Origin: Monosiga brevicollis MX1
Taxonomy: Eukaryota > Opisthokonta > Choanoflagellata > Craspedida > Salpingoecidae
Reading direction: 5' to 3'
DNA: 27,485 bases
Assembly: GCF_000002865.3 (NCBI RefSeq)
Contig: NW_001865042.1
Location: 312,536 to 340,020, forward strand
In this document: piece after piece, positions 1 to 10,570 of the stretch
How the letters are laid out: each line of letters begins with the position of its first letter
Position numbering within the stretch: position 1 is the stretch's first letter
Position numbers and translations under genes: made by a program
The notes under the pieces: generated by a model
What the model saw: the letters and a program-made list of their open reading frames with translations, nothing else
Databases searched by the model: none
Told to the model about the DNA's origin: nothing

Positions 1-13
1 GGGGGGGGGGGGG
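1..13. other. Run of 13 G at the window edge
   Basis: The window opens with an uninterrupted G homopolymer. It lies inside the intron or 3' part of the leftmost gene, just below its last visible exon. It could be a real tract or an assembly edge artefact; the sequence alone cannot tell. Confidence 0.5.
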
Positions 14-107
14 ATGATGTAAGGCAATCCACGTGGCAAAAACAGACGGCAAGCGACATTGCTCTCAAGCGCAGGTAGCGGTCAGCGAGATGGTTACTGG
101 CACTTAC

Positions 108-1362
108 GTCGACTGCGCCAATGCACACTTTGACATTGAGGTCGGCCGTGAGGTCCACCAAGAAGCTCAGTAGCTGCTCCAGAGAGCCAACAAGGGAGGA
201 GCCATCCTTGAGACCGTAAATGGCTGCGCGCAGGCTAGTCATGGCGCGCACGCGGTCCTCGGGGAGAGCGGTCGCGCTTTCAAGTACATCAACTACCGAG
301 GCCGCCAGAAAGCCAAAAGTGGGGCCTGATACTTGCTCTGCGCTGGCTGCTTTCAGACTGCGAGACATGATCTACATCCAGACATGGTCAAATTCCAGCC
401 CAAGTCATTTATGCCAAGTTAGTGCGGTGATGCTACAGGACTAGCGTCGTGACCTCGGGGTCTCGTGACCCCTGCCAGGAAAACAAAACTGGGGCGAGTT
501 CGTACATGGGCCGAAGAGATGCGCGTGCCGCTGGGAGCGGCGGCAAGCAGGGCTGTGTAGAATTCTGAACCGAGCAGAGTTGGCAGCTGCTTGACACACT
601 AGAAAGGAGTCAAAGGAGTAAATGAGCATCGTATGAACGAGCGCCAAATCACAAGACGCAACGAGCGCGGGGGCAAAGGATGCCCTGGGAGCAGCGTACC
701 GCGTTGGCTGCAGCGGCCACGTTCGCGTTTTCGTGGGTGGTGTTTCCCTCGAGAGCTGCAAGGATTTGGTAGGCACTTTGACGATCAAATCCGTGCCAAA
801 CCTATCGACGCGTGCAGAGAGAAGGGGCGCAGGGCAGGGCACGGGCTCGTTGAGGCACGTTTTTTGAGGAGGAAGTTCGAGTTCCGACAGCAAGAGGGGT
901 GTGCAGACAACAGGGACGAAGGGCTTCACTTACGGAGGAGCGGGTAAAAAGCTGAATGGCGGCGGCACGAACGGTATCATCTCCAGCATTGATACCGTGC
1001 TCGAGGCAGGACATGAGCACATGGGTATCATCTCGAGCCGCGGTCAGCCAGGCAGAAAGAGCGGCCTGGGCAGCTTTGCGAATGGTAATTTTCTCATCGG
1101 TCAGATTGGCAAAGAGGCGTTCAGCCAGGGCGCAGCCTTCAACGGGCATCTTCACTATGAGCTCATTGGCCAGGCCGATGGCTTCACGCCGCACGTTCCA
1201 ATTGGGATTGGCAATGGCTTGGCGCAGGCCGACAAGGAGTTTGTTGGATAAGGCCTGATCCTGGAGAGGCAACTGTGATTTCAGCTTTTTCTTGAGGTGT
1301 TCAATGGCCTCGAGGCTTTGCTGGCGCTGGCCAGCGCTCATGGCCTGAATGTCTTCCTCCAT
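108..1362 (-). CDS. TOGARAM1: TOG/HEAT-array protein, TOGARAM1/crescerin-like, 5' part
   Basis: Four exons on the minus strand, read from high to low: 1362-934, 801-700, 598-506 and 371-108. Each starts after an AG and ends at a GT donor (GTAAGT, GTACGC, GTACGA, GTAAGT). All are phase 0, giving 296 residues, and the gene continues off the left edge. The protein is made of paired amphipathic helices with HEAT/TOG-type loops such as NPNWNVRREA and DEKITIRKAA. Residues in the last exon (FGFL, then SSLVG, then DLNVKV) follow the order recalled for the first TOG domains of animal TOGARAM1. Crescerins bind tubulin and set the length of axonemal microtubules in cilia, which suits a flagellated cell. 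The ATG at 1362 is the first in-frame start after a region without coding signal. Another HEAT/TOG protein is possible; exon structure is more certain than the name. Confidence 0.72.
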
Positions 1363-1904
1363 GCCGGCGGAAGATAATAATTGGCACGCCCAGGCGCAGC
1401 AGACCCCTCAGAACGATTGCAAGGCTAGAACGACGGAGAGCAGCAGGGTTGCACCATCGAGCAAAAGGGCTGCTCTTGCGTAAGCTTAAAGATGGAACAG
1501 CAACGTCCACTCAGCGCTGGGCAAGGCAGCGCGGTAAAGGCAGCAAGGCCGCCATCGCCAACAATCCGGGTAGGACTTCCACGCGTTTGGCCCACGGTGC
1601 TTCCTGTTTCGCGAGCAAGGGGAACCTGTGCGCGTGCTGAACTTGCGTTCTTCTCCGAATCTCGGCCCGAGGTGGGGGCGCTTCAACCTCGCGCCAATGG
1701 GAGCTGCGTGCGCAGCGTTGTCGTATCAGATGGTGTTTGGGCGTTTGAGCCAACGTCCTCTAGCCTTCCAGGAAGGTTGACTGCGATGCTTGTTGGTCTA
1801 GCGTGCACAGCAAGTCGAGCGAGGCATCGAGACATGAGCGATAGGTACGGAACCCAAGAGCCAGCCATTTAGCAACCCATGCCACCCCTATCCCAGGATC
1901 CTGG

Positions 1905-1946
1905 ATGAGCCAGCCAGGGCCAGCCAGCCAGCCAGAGCCAGCCAGT
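1905..1946. repeat. Short GCCA tandem repeat
   Basis: Imperfect tandem copies of GCCA, with CCAGCCAG visible several times. Simple sequence in the divergent promoter region. Confidence 0.7.
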
Positions 1947-2028
1947 CCCGCATCTCCAAAACAACCCATGTATCACGCCCCCATCGCACAGACATTGGCC
2001 CTCACCCGCTGCCATTCGCACACAGAGA

Positions 2029-2072
2029 GATTCAGAGAGAGTTTGAGAGAGAGTTTGAGAGTTTGAGAGAGA

Positions 2073-2103
<31 letters not shown>

Positions 2104-2278
2104 TTTGAGAGAGAGAGAGTGTGAGAGAGTGAGAGAGAGAGTTTGAGAGAGAGAGAGAGAGAGAGTTTGAGAGAGAGAGAGTTTGAGAGAGAGTTTGAGA
2201 GAGTGAGAGAGAGAGTTTGAGAGAGAGAGAGAGAGAGTTGAGAGAGGAGTTTGAGAGAGAGAGAGTTTGAGAGAGAGT
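2029..2278. repeat. GA-rich purine microsatellite with GAGAGTTTGA units
   Basis: About 250 bp of nearly pure purine on the plus strand: GAGA runs interrupted at intervals by TTTGA, giving repeated GAGAGTTTGA blocks. Open frames across it encode only Leu-Ser repeats and are not genes. GA tracts can lie in promoters and may adopt non-B DNA, but no function is shown here. Confidence 0.95.
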
Positions 2279-2586
2279 CACACACATCCACGCACAGGGC
2301 GTTGGTCCTTACCAACAGCTCGAAATGACCAAAATACAAGAAAAAACCAAATTGCTGACGTTTTTTTCAATCAATCTTGCTCTCAATGGCGGCGAAAAGT
2401 ATTATGGATGCTACATGAACTTGGTCGCGGGAGGTATTGGGCGATGCATTAACTTAAACATCAGCCGTCGTTAAGATGCGATTCACACACTGACTGAAAC
2501 TTTCTTAGTGCGTTATAAATTACACTATCGGAATTTCATAGCGTTATAAGCTACACACTAACTAAAGTCAGACAAACATATTGAAA

Positions 2587-2657
2587 GTGTGACAGTTCGT
2601 CACACCTCAACGTTGAATCAGCGTTAGAATTGTCAGATAAAAGAAAGAATCTGACAA
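2587..2657. repeat. Two small perfect inverted repeats
   Basis: GTGTGAC at 2587-2593 pairs with GTCACAC at 2599-2605 across a 5-base loop. TTGTCAGAT at 2630-2638 pairs with ATCTGACAA at 2649-2657 across a 10-base loop. They sit in an AT-richer stretch where TCTGACA and TCACAC motifs recur, perhaps the remains of a small non-autonomous element or clustered binding sites. Confidence 0.6.
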
Positions 2658-3056
2658 ATGGACGCTTTGTCACACTTTGAGCATGACAACACAAACTATG
2701 AATCATTCAAGGGGTTAGTCCAAGGGCCTGACTGATACAGAAATTCTCGTCTGACAAAGTGTACTTTTGATCACAGTGCGCTATGGACGTCTCGGCGGAT
2801 CACCACACACAGGTACGGCGAGACCCTGCGCTCGCTCGCTCGCGCGCTCTCCGCTCTCCCCGTTGCTCCCTCTTGTGTCTGAATGGTGGCCCGATCTGGT
2901 GGGCGGTTTGAATGCAATGCCACGAGGGACACGGGTCGTAAAGGCTCGGCTTTTTGGGCCGATTCAGCGTTTTGTGCATCTTTGATCGCTTTTGCTTGGT
3001 CCCTGTGGTGTCAACTCTCTTCGCTTGCTCGTCGTTGCTCTCATGCACAAAGTGGG

Positions 3057-5406
3057 ATGCTGCAGGCCGGAGGCGAGGAGGAGCACAAGGCCTCCCGCAA
3101 TGGGACCGTCCGCCCTGCCAGTGCTACGGATAAAAATACCGGGGAGAGGGCCAAAGAATCGGCCCCCACATCTCCGCGGTCCTCGGTATCACCCACCCCG
3201 GCCCCAGTTGCATCAGCAAATGAGGACAGCGACCCCGCAGTGCGTGCCACTTCCACCCTTTACACCTCCCAGCTCAGTGAAAAAGTCGAATCACCAGCTG
3301 GTTGAATGACATCTCGAGTCAGCCAGAGGCTCTCCAAACGCATTGAAACCATACCAGGAGCTCATCGCTGATATGTTGTCACACTGTTGGCGTAGGTGAA
3401 GAAGCCTGCTCCCAGTGGCGGCGCCAATAAGGCTAAATCCACGCACGTTGCCGGCAACAGTGCAGCTGCGGCAGCGGCTGCCACCAAGGCCAGCAGTTCA
3501 GCTCCAAAGCTCAAAATGAAAACCTCTGGTATGCTTGGATCACCTCGGCGCCCCTTGGGTTTGCTGGCTGCAGCCCCTTCAAACTTCCTGCCCCACTGAT
3601 CCATCCTTGCCCGCTCCTGGCGCGCGACCGTCAACGCAGAGAAACCAGATGCGTCTCTCCAGCAAAAGTACAAAAACCTCAAGCACAAAATGAAATGTCT
3701 CGTCTATGTACGTCTTTCCACCTGCACTGAGCAATGGTGCACCGCAGTCCCATGCCAAATGCGCAGCGAGTTGTCGGCCAATTTGTTTTTGAGCCAGTTA
3801 CCACTGTGCAAGCTCACTGTGAACACTTTGTTCATTCTCCTTGCATACTTTGCATCCCCGCCCACCTCCCTACTTTTTCCTCAATTCTCAGGCGCAGGAG
3901 GGCCTGCTTCGCGACCTACAGGTTGCTCGCATGCAGCTTTCGCGCGTGATGAAGGAAAAGAGGTCAGCACGACTTGCCAACAGGCATTGCCACGGGCGCA
4001 GCGTAGCCCATATTCCTTGCGTTGTGTTATTGGCCTTCAAAACCAGCCATTGGGCCAAATCTTCTCACCCAGCATACTTTTTGTGACCCAGCTTTCTCTT
4101 GGACCGGCTTCTCGAATATGAGAACATCTCAAGCTCAGACGGTGCGTAGCACCCACTTTTCTGTTCTTCTTTTCTGGTTGCTTTGTGCCTTTTCTGGTTC
4201 GTTCGTGCTGAACCAAACAAATGTGCACAACGGGCAACCTAAATAGGCGATACCTCCGATTCAGACGGACCCTTCAGTGGACCTTCGGCAGTACGTTGCA
4301 ACCGCACGCCGCCCCAGATAGCCCGCATTGCAGGAGTGTCATTGCCTATTCAACTTTCTGACACTCGAGAGCCGTTTTCATGCTCACTGTCATTCTTCCT
4401 TTTGATGGCTGCTGCCGTGACAGAGCGGGCCACCAGCCAAGCGGAAGAAAACAGTGCCTGGCGAGGCCAAGCCAGCACCCAAGGTCAAGGCAGAGTTACC
4501 CAAGCGCAAGGAAAGCGTCAGCAGTGCCAAGCCCGCGCCCAAACCTGCCAAGAGCAAGGCTGACAGGGATACTTCCGCTGGTGGACGTACCATCTCTGCG
4601 GTCAGCGACCTTTCTGCTCCCAACAAGTCAAAGGAAAGCAGTAAAACTTCCGACGCCACAAAGACAAAAAAAAGTTTTGTCAACAAAGTACAAGGTCAGT
4701 CCGCTCAGGCACCAGTCACGCCAGCAGTTTCAGCCACCCCTACCGAGCGTGTTGCCAAAGAGGACCAACCACCTGTTTCCGCCGTATCCACCCATTCGTC
4801 AGACCAAAGTGATCCCATGGACATTCATGGTGACAATGAACCGGCGTCCAAATCCTCTGATGAACCTGCCACGCACGGGTAAGCAAGCCCGCTATTTCTT
4901 TCCCACAGCGCTCCTTCGTCACATCCTCTGTCATGGTCACCTCATCTCTCCGCCCCCTCGGGCGCTCATGCGTGCACATTAGCAGCAAGAGCAACACCAA
5001 GTCGCGGAAAGCCTATGATTCAGACTCTGATTCGGATGACGAGGACACGCAGGCCGTGCTAGCTAGCCGCAAGCGCCTTCATGACTCTACCCAAGATGAT
5101 GACGATGAAGAGGACCCAGACGAAAACGAGGACGATCATGGCAACGCCGACGATGACGACGACGACGATGAAAACGGCGATGATGATGAGGAGGACGACG
5201 ACGATGATGGTGATGATGATGAGGACGATGATGACGATGATGGGGACGAAGGTGACGACAATGGGGGCGAAGACGATAACTCTGGGTCTGAGTCAGACGA
5301 AGATGAAGAGGGGGATGATGCGTCAGAATCAGGCAAGCCCAAGCAGAACGACGCCGAGACCAGTCCAGCCAGCAGCCAACCCACCTCTCCCGCCGCTCGG
5401 GCATAA
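3057..5406 (+). CDS. INO80E: INO80 complex subunit E, acidic-tailed
   Basis: Eight exons give a 475-residue protein: 3057-3239, 3396-3528, 3640-3707, 3892-3962, 4092-4141, 4247-4290, 4424-4878 and 4983-5406 (TAA); all phases agree. The family core is split over exons 3-6 (about residues 112-180): KYKNLKHKMK, then a Leu/Arg coiled coil, then KSFLLDRLLEYEN and a DTSDSDG acidic patch, in the order known for animal INO80E. It is followed by a basic Lys/Pro stretch (about 184-270) and a Ser/Thr linker. From about residue 345 to 445 the tail is nearly all Asp/Glu. INO80E is an accessory subunit of the INO80 nucleosome remodeller in the nucleus. The first exon (Ser/Pro-rich) and its start are the least certain part: the donor at 3240 was chosen because it alone keeps phase. 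Acceptor 4986 instead of 4983 is equally possible. Confidence 0.85.
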
Positions 5407-6218
5407 AGTTTTGCAGGTGTATGGCAGAAACGCTTGGCTTGACCGATGCCAGTATGGCAACGGGTCCTTTTTCCAGGTCTCAATCTCCTCTATATCAGCC
5501 GCGCCAAACACAAGGCCAGCTCTGCGGCAATGGTCAATCAGTTGGCAAGGACCCTTGACGCAGTCTGCGCTTGGTAAAGACACCGAGCCTTCCCTGTTTT
5601 GATGTGCCTTCAACGAAACAGAGCGTTGCTCACTCGATGCACCGAGCCTTCTTGTATCGTCTCTGTTTGTTCGGAATCTCCCTGCTCTAATCTGTGTCCA
5701 CTTTGTACGCATGTCAGCCCAGCATTCCCCTCTTAAAAGATCTCAAACCTTAATCGAACAGTTTCCCAGTTTGCGCCTTCGTTTCAATGCTCGGTGGCTC
5801 GAGAAAAACACGTCACTTCTCTGACACACAACGGGACGCGCTGGCGTGCAAGGCCATCGCTTCATCTCTGATGGATGCGAAGCTATGAGAGAGCACATCG
5901 CTCTGTGTTTGTGAAACACAAAACCAAGGGAAATGCTCGTGGACGTGCGAAGAAGCGATTCGGACAGGCGTAAAATTGTTACTTTGACAACATATCCCTA
6001 AACGTTAATCAACACACCTGGGGGGGGGGCGGAAACATGCATCTATCACAAGCCCCAACACACTCAGGATTGCTTCACACGTGAAAGTATTCAGCATTCG
6101 GAAGCGACATCGCCACCTCCCAAACTGGACTTGCTTCCTAGTTGCAGAAGCTGCTTTGGCTTGGCATCCACCCTGCGCCTGCACAGATGTGGTTCATGGG
6201 GCTCAAGCCCATCGGGCG
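5407..6218. other. Convergent 3' intergenic region
   Basis: Lies between the INO80E stop codon and the stop codon of the minus-strand membrane protein gene. It should hold both 3' untranslated regions. A 12-bp direct repeat (CACCGAGCCTTC) occurs at 5581 and 5640, and a run of nine or more G at about 6020. No coding exon or RNA gene was recognised. Confidence 0.55.
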
Positions 6219-9141
6219 TCACGGCGAGCCCATCGTGGCAATCGATCCCGCACCCATGACGCCGGGCTCATCCGGGCAGGAAGATTTGAGGGTGTGGGGC
6301 GCGCAGGGGTATGGCCACATGAAGCTCTGATCGATCAGCTGCAGCCAAGTGCCCGAAGCTGGATCAAACACCAGGGTACCGTAGGGACTCATTGGCATGT
6401 TCACGACGAATTGATTCGCAGGCTCCACGTGAAGATAGGTCGAATTGTGAGGAACAAACTCAGGTGCGGACAGTGCTGCCTCCAGCTGGGCCAGTACTTT
6501 AGTGGTGGCCACGGGTGAAGCGTCTGTCTCGTCAGAGGAGCCAGCTCCCGAGTCTTGGCGACTAGTCAAGGTGTGAGAGGGGGCGGGTGCCTTTCTCGAT
6601 GGCCGAGCACGCTGGGTGGGAGGGGATGCTGATCGCGCCGAATGCATTCGGGTACTCTGGCCTGCGTGGGTGCGCTGCCGCACCCGGGCTCGGCGCCGGT
6701 TTGCGTGGGATAAAGTGTTTGCCGACGAGGATGCTGACTCAAACGACATGTGCGACATGGAATCCATGTCATTGGCCTGTGCATGGCTGGGCAGTATTGC
6801 TTCTCGGGTCGAAACAGAGACAGGACAGCGGTGTTGGACGGCGATGGACAAGGGAAGGGTGGCCCGCCCACGGCGTGGTGCCATCCAGTCGCCCTCACTT
6901 GCGTCGGCAGGCGAATTTGGGCGGGGTGAAGCGTTGCACTTGTTGGTGGACACGCACGCGACCTGGGCTGGCGCCGAGCTTCTGCTGCACTCTTGCGCTG
7001 TGGATTCATCTGTAGCTTCGATACCAGAGTCTAAGCGACTGCGGCGTCTTTGCTTCGTTGGACGCTTGGATTGTTGCACAACTTGAGCTTTTGATGTGAG
7101 TGCTGCAGCGTCTGCCTCAGTGAATGAAACAGTGGCCATCGATGGGCTGGGCATCGAAGGGGACGCGGTCTCCAACGGTACTTCTTCGGACTCAGGCAAT
7201 CTGATAACAGCAGGCGTGAGTGCAGCAGGGGGCTTTGGCTTGGTGTGGTCAAGCTTGGTGGTGTTGTTCGTGATGGGCGCTGCTGGTGACACCAGCCGTC
7301 TTGGAAAGACGCGGACAATGGCTTTGGCAGTCTGATCCCGTGTCTTCTGCACAAGAGTGTGCAGCTTGACAATGGTGGACCAGGAGACGATCAAGGGCAG
7401 GAGCGACATTGCTGCAACCACTGCCACTAGGCATGCAATGCTATTTCCAATCAAGAAGAAGCAAAAAGGAACCCCCCCGGCCGCCACATCACAGTGCCAA
7501 TGCAAACACGAATGCTTGTGAGTGGCACAGCAAAACAGGGCTAGATTATGGTGTCTGCGGTGCCATAAATACGGCGCGACATACATTGGCCAGCGGTCGA
7601 GGAGAACCGCCTGTCCCCGCAAAAGCAGTTGAGCTCGGGTGGCCGTTGCTTGGGGCAGGACGTGGGTTAGCGCTTGTTGATGCAACGCAAACGCAAGTCT
7701 AGCAAGGGGTTTTGAAAAGTTTGATGCGGTGGCGAAGGAGGATCGTGATTGTGTAAGGTCGTGAGACGTAAAATAGTGGGCAGATCACAAAAGCATCAAA
7801 GGCAGCAAACGGCCAAGAGAGGCTAACCGGCCCATCAAATCGGGACCAAGCTGGACAGCGAGGGACCTGGGCGGACCCCACGCCTGAATGAATATGAAAG
7901 CACGGTCGTGCCTAAGTTGCACAAGCAGATTATCAAGGGAAGGTGGAAAGGGGTGAGCTGACAGCATACTCATGCAGCGAGTTGGTTTGTAGATTTGCAG
8001 GAAAGCATTGCATACACGAGAGCGGTGGTGAAGGTTTTGTGAGTACTGTAGTTTGCGTGCATAGTTTGAGGCAGATCGGCACGGATCATATGAGGATCCC
8101 AATACATGAGACTAGCCCTTGGATCGACAGCTGCGTGCAGGAAAGCAGCAAGTAAAAGGTGGGGTGAGTCAAGAGATTCTGCGTCGGGACGAACGGCTGG
8201 GCGACAAGAAGACACCTGCAGGGAGGGCGCTGGCAACGCTCAGGTTGGCCATCAGAGCCAGTGCAATGTCTCGGGTGACATGTGTACCCCAGAAAAAGCG
8301 CTTGTAGCTCTCTGCGTCTCGTGATGTTGGAAACGTTTTGACAACCACATGCGCCTAGAAGCCAGGTGTGTGGCGACAGCAGCGGCAGTAAGGTAAACGC
8401 GCGAGACCTTGTTTCTGTTTCAGGTGTGGTCAGACCACCTACTCGGGCAATGGTGCGGGGAGAAGCAGTTTCGGTCGCGTGCAGAGATGGGATTTTAGGA
8501 TCATGCAAGGTCCAAAAGGCGCAGTCTTGGCCATGCCAACTAGTGAGCGGTTCGAGCAAAGTGCAGCGTTAGGGTCGACGCCAACGTCGGCCAACACTCG
8601 GCCACATCTGGATACAAGAGGCGTATACCGTCGAAAATATGAGGTTGGATCTAGCTCCCAGGCCGAGGGCGCATCACAAGTGATGGTCTAAAGCAAGTGC
8701 CAGGGCCACGGTGAGCCTGAGAAATTGCTTGCAGCCCAGCATGGCGTGAAAATGGGCCAATCAAGCATTTGGTGTACACCTCCGAGTCTCTCCGTGGGTG
8801 TTGCTGAATGTGCAGAGCTTCAAGGTTCTCTTGGGCCAGGATGGGGGCGAGATCGATGGCATCGAGGTTGTCTCGTTGCGGATCCAAGCTCAGGATCAAG
8901 ACCATGATTGTGGTGACAGTGGCAGCAGAGCCTCCTAGCCAGAAGGCGCGCTTGTCCAGCGAGGTTGGTTGTCTAATGGAAAGGAGGTAATCAAGACGAG
9001 CACGCAGTCAGAGAGCGGAGACGACGTGGAGACGATGCGTGAGATACGCGTGCACGTATGGCTTGGCGGCAGGGACCGAACTCCGATTGCTGACCGAGAG
9101 CGATGAGTGCGGGTTCGGTGGCCATTTTTGGTGGCCGCCAT
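6219..9141 (-). CDS. Unrecognised two-membrane-span protein with long cytoplasmic tail
   Basis: Minus-strand exons with agreeing phases: 9141-9056, 8972-8780, one exon in about 8690-8585 whose end is unclear, 8354-8216, 8130-8018, 7883-7789 and 7440-6219 (TGA). A basic N-terminus (RTRTHRSRS) precedes membrane segment 1 (AFWLGGSAATVTTIMVLILS). An extracellular or lumenal part of about 200 residues follows (for example WDPHMIRADLPQ). Membrane segment 2 opens the last exon (IACLVAVVAAMSLLPLIVSW), then a tail of about 380 residues that is Ser/Pro/Arg-rich with a more ordered, hydrophobic C-terminal 65 residues (QFVVNMPMSPYG, TWLQLIDQSF). Both ends are predicted cytoplasmic by the positive-inside rule. 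For the third exon two frames are open: starting at 8687 (TITCDAPSAW) or at about 8655 (IQPHIFDGIRLLYP), both phase 0. I do not recognise the family; function unknown. The tail contains DSGAGS, which fits a phosphodegron pattern. Confidence 0.6.
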
Positions 9142-10012
9142 GACGGCGTGGTTATTGGCGACTGACGCTACGCCAGAGGTTACAAGGAAGGCGCTTTTAT
9201 CTCGGCAGTGAAGATGCCAAAAGGTTTAGGTGATTGCGCTTAAGGCCGCGTCGGGAGTTGCTGGACGACACAGGCCAAAGGGCCCCAAAGAGCGGGTTTG
9301 GCGACTGATGTGGCTGTAGGCAGCTCAGATCAAGAGCCAGTAAGCTGCTTTGCAATGTGGTAGCTTTGAGTGTAGCGTCAAGCAGTGGGTCGGCAAAAAA
9401 AAAGAAAAAAAATGGAGGGCGCGTGCAGAGCAGAGCGTCATTAGCGGCACTTTGGCGCAGTGGTGTCGAAAGCGCAGGGTGTTCAACCACCAAACGGGTG
9501 GTCCGTCGTCAAAGGTGTCACAAGGGGGACTTGAATAACACGATCCGTTCTCAGCAGGATCAGAAGAGGCCTGGAGGAACGCCAGCGTAAAAGAGGACGG
9601 GCGCTCGGCAGTCTGGCGAGATCGCACCTGCACGTGAGCGTGTGCGATACCGAACAGAAAGCTGAAGACCAGAAGCTGGCAGACGTGGGCTTGTCGTGCT
9701 TGCAGGCCAGCGTGCGTTTGCGCGTGTATGTGTGTGTATGTGTACAAGCAAGACCAAGCGGGACTCAGGGGAGGGGGGCTCCTCAGGGGGGGGGAAGTGA
9801 TCTGGTCACGAGATCGATCGCATCTCAACTGAGAGTTGTTAGTGAGTGTGACGAACAAGGTATAGGTGTGGTACTTTTTACACACATGTGTGGTATTTCC
9901 AAGCTCGAGCATACAATAAAGTGTATCACATGTATAGTCGAACCCGTGTGTCCGTATAACCGTTTCGTTTGATGCCTGTTTTTTTGTTGATGTTTCGTGT
10001 TTTCTTTTTTCT

Positions 10013-10014
<2 letters not shown>

Positions 10015-10066
<52 letters not shown>
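10015..10066. repeat. (GT)n microsatellite
   Basis: About 26 uninterrupted GT dinucleotides. Antisense frames read His-Thr repeats and are not genes. Confidence 0.97.
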
Positions 10067-10068
<2 letters not shown>

Positions 10069-10200
10069 TCAAGAGAGAGAGTGTGTGTGAGTGTGTGAGT
10101 GTGTGTATTGAGAGAGAGTGAGAGAGCGAGAGCGAGAGAGCGAGAGCGAGACCGACATAGAGAATGAAAGGAGACCGAGGAAGAGAGAGCGAGAGAGAGG
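10067..10200. repeat. GA / GCGA purine-rich repeat
   Basis: Imperfect mixture of GAGA, GTGTGA and GCGAGA units directly after the GT tract, forming one compound microsatellite. Confidence 0.9.
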
Positions 10201-10460
10201 TTGTGTCTGATTTCTCTGGCAAGACACTGTCGATAGGCGGAAGTTTCGAGGGGAGGAGAGCAGATTCTGGACAAAACAAAGCCCATTGTAACTTGCACAA
10301 TCCATCATGAACGCCCTCCGTGCCCCCACGCGCCCATGGCCTTGTTGATCTCAAATCGGGGAGGGACGCCGCCCCAACCCCTCCAAAGCCCAGCAAACAA
10401 CCCGTAGGAAGGCTGTCTCAGCCTGATCAGACGATGTACGTTTGATCAGAATTCTCGATC

Positions 10461-10538
10461 GATGGCTTCAATGGCTTCGATGGCTTCGATGGCTTCGATG
10501 GCTTCGATGGCTTCGATGGCTTAGATGGCTTCGATGCC
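10461..10538. repeat. 9-bp minisatellite GATGGCTTC
   Basis: About eight tandem copies of GATGGCTTC with single-base variants (one copy with TTCAAT, one with TTAGAT). Because the period is a multiple of 3 it stays open and reads Trp-Leu-Arg repeats, but there is no gene context, so it is treated as non-coding. Confidence 0.93.
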
Positions 10539-10547
10539 CACAAGCAC

Positions 10548-10570
10548 GCCGAGCCGAGCCGAGCCGAGTT
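10548..10570. repeat. Short (GCCGA)n repeat
   Basis: About four copies of GCCGA, just downstream of the 9-bp minisatellite. Confidence 0.85.

Larger units (their letters stand above)
1363..3056. other. Divergent intergenic region, TOGARAM-like / INO80E
   Basis: No convincing coding exon was found on either strand between the two divergent start codons. The left part is GC-rich and without clear structure, followed by a short GCCA repeat (about 1905-1946) and a long purine GA tract (about 2029-2278). The part from about 2460 to 2780 is more AT-rich and holds small inverted repeats. Promoters of both flanking genes should lie here, but no core promoter element is certain. Confidence 0.6.

Noticed and set aside
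441-929. Minus-strand open frame of 162 codons
   Set aside because: It reads through the introns of the TOGARAM-like gene in a different frame from the phase-0 exons, without repeats or motifs.
1492-1872. Plus-strand open frame of 126 codons in the divergent region
   Set aside because: No motif, no consistent splice sites, composition like other GC-rich random frames here.
1869-2339. Leu-Ser repeat proteins on the minus strand
   Set aside because: Direct translation of the GA microsatellite; no coding context.
5081-5602. Met/Thr-rich and His/Arg-rich frames over the acidic region
   Set aside because: They are frame-shifted readings of the GAC/GAT/GAG repeat that codes for the Asp/Glu tail of INO80E.
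7441-7685. N-terminal extension of the long minus-strand frame 6219-7685
   Set aside because: This part is Cys/His/Trp-rich and follows no upstream exon; a pyrimidine tract and AAATAG acceptor at 7441 with matching phase indicate it is intron.
9825-10396. His-Thr repeat proteins on the minus strand
   Set aside because: Translation of the GT and GA microsatellites in other frames.
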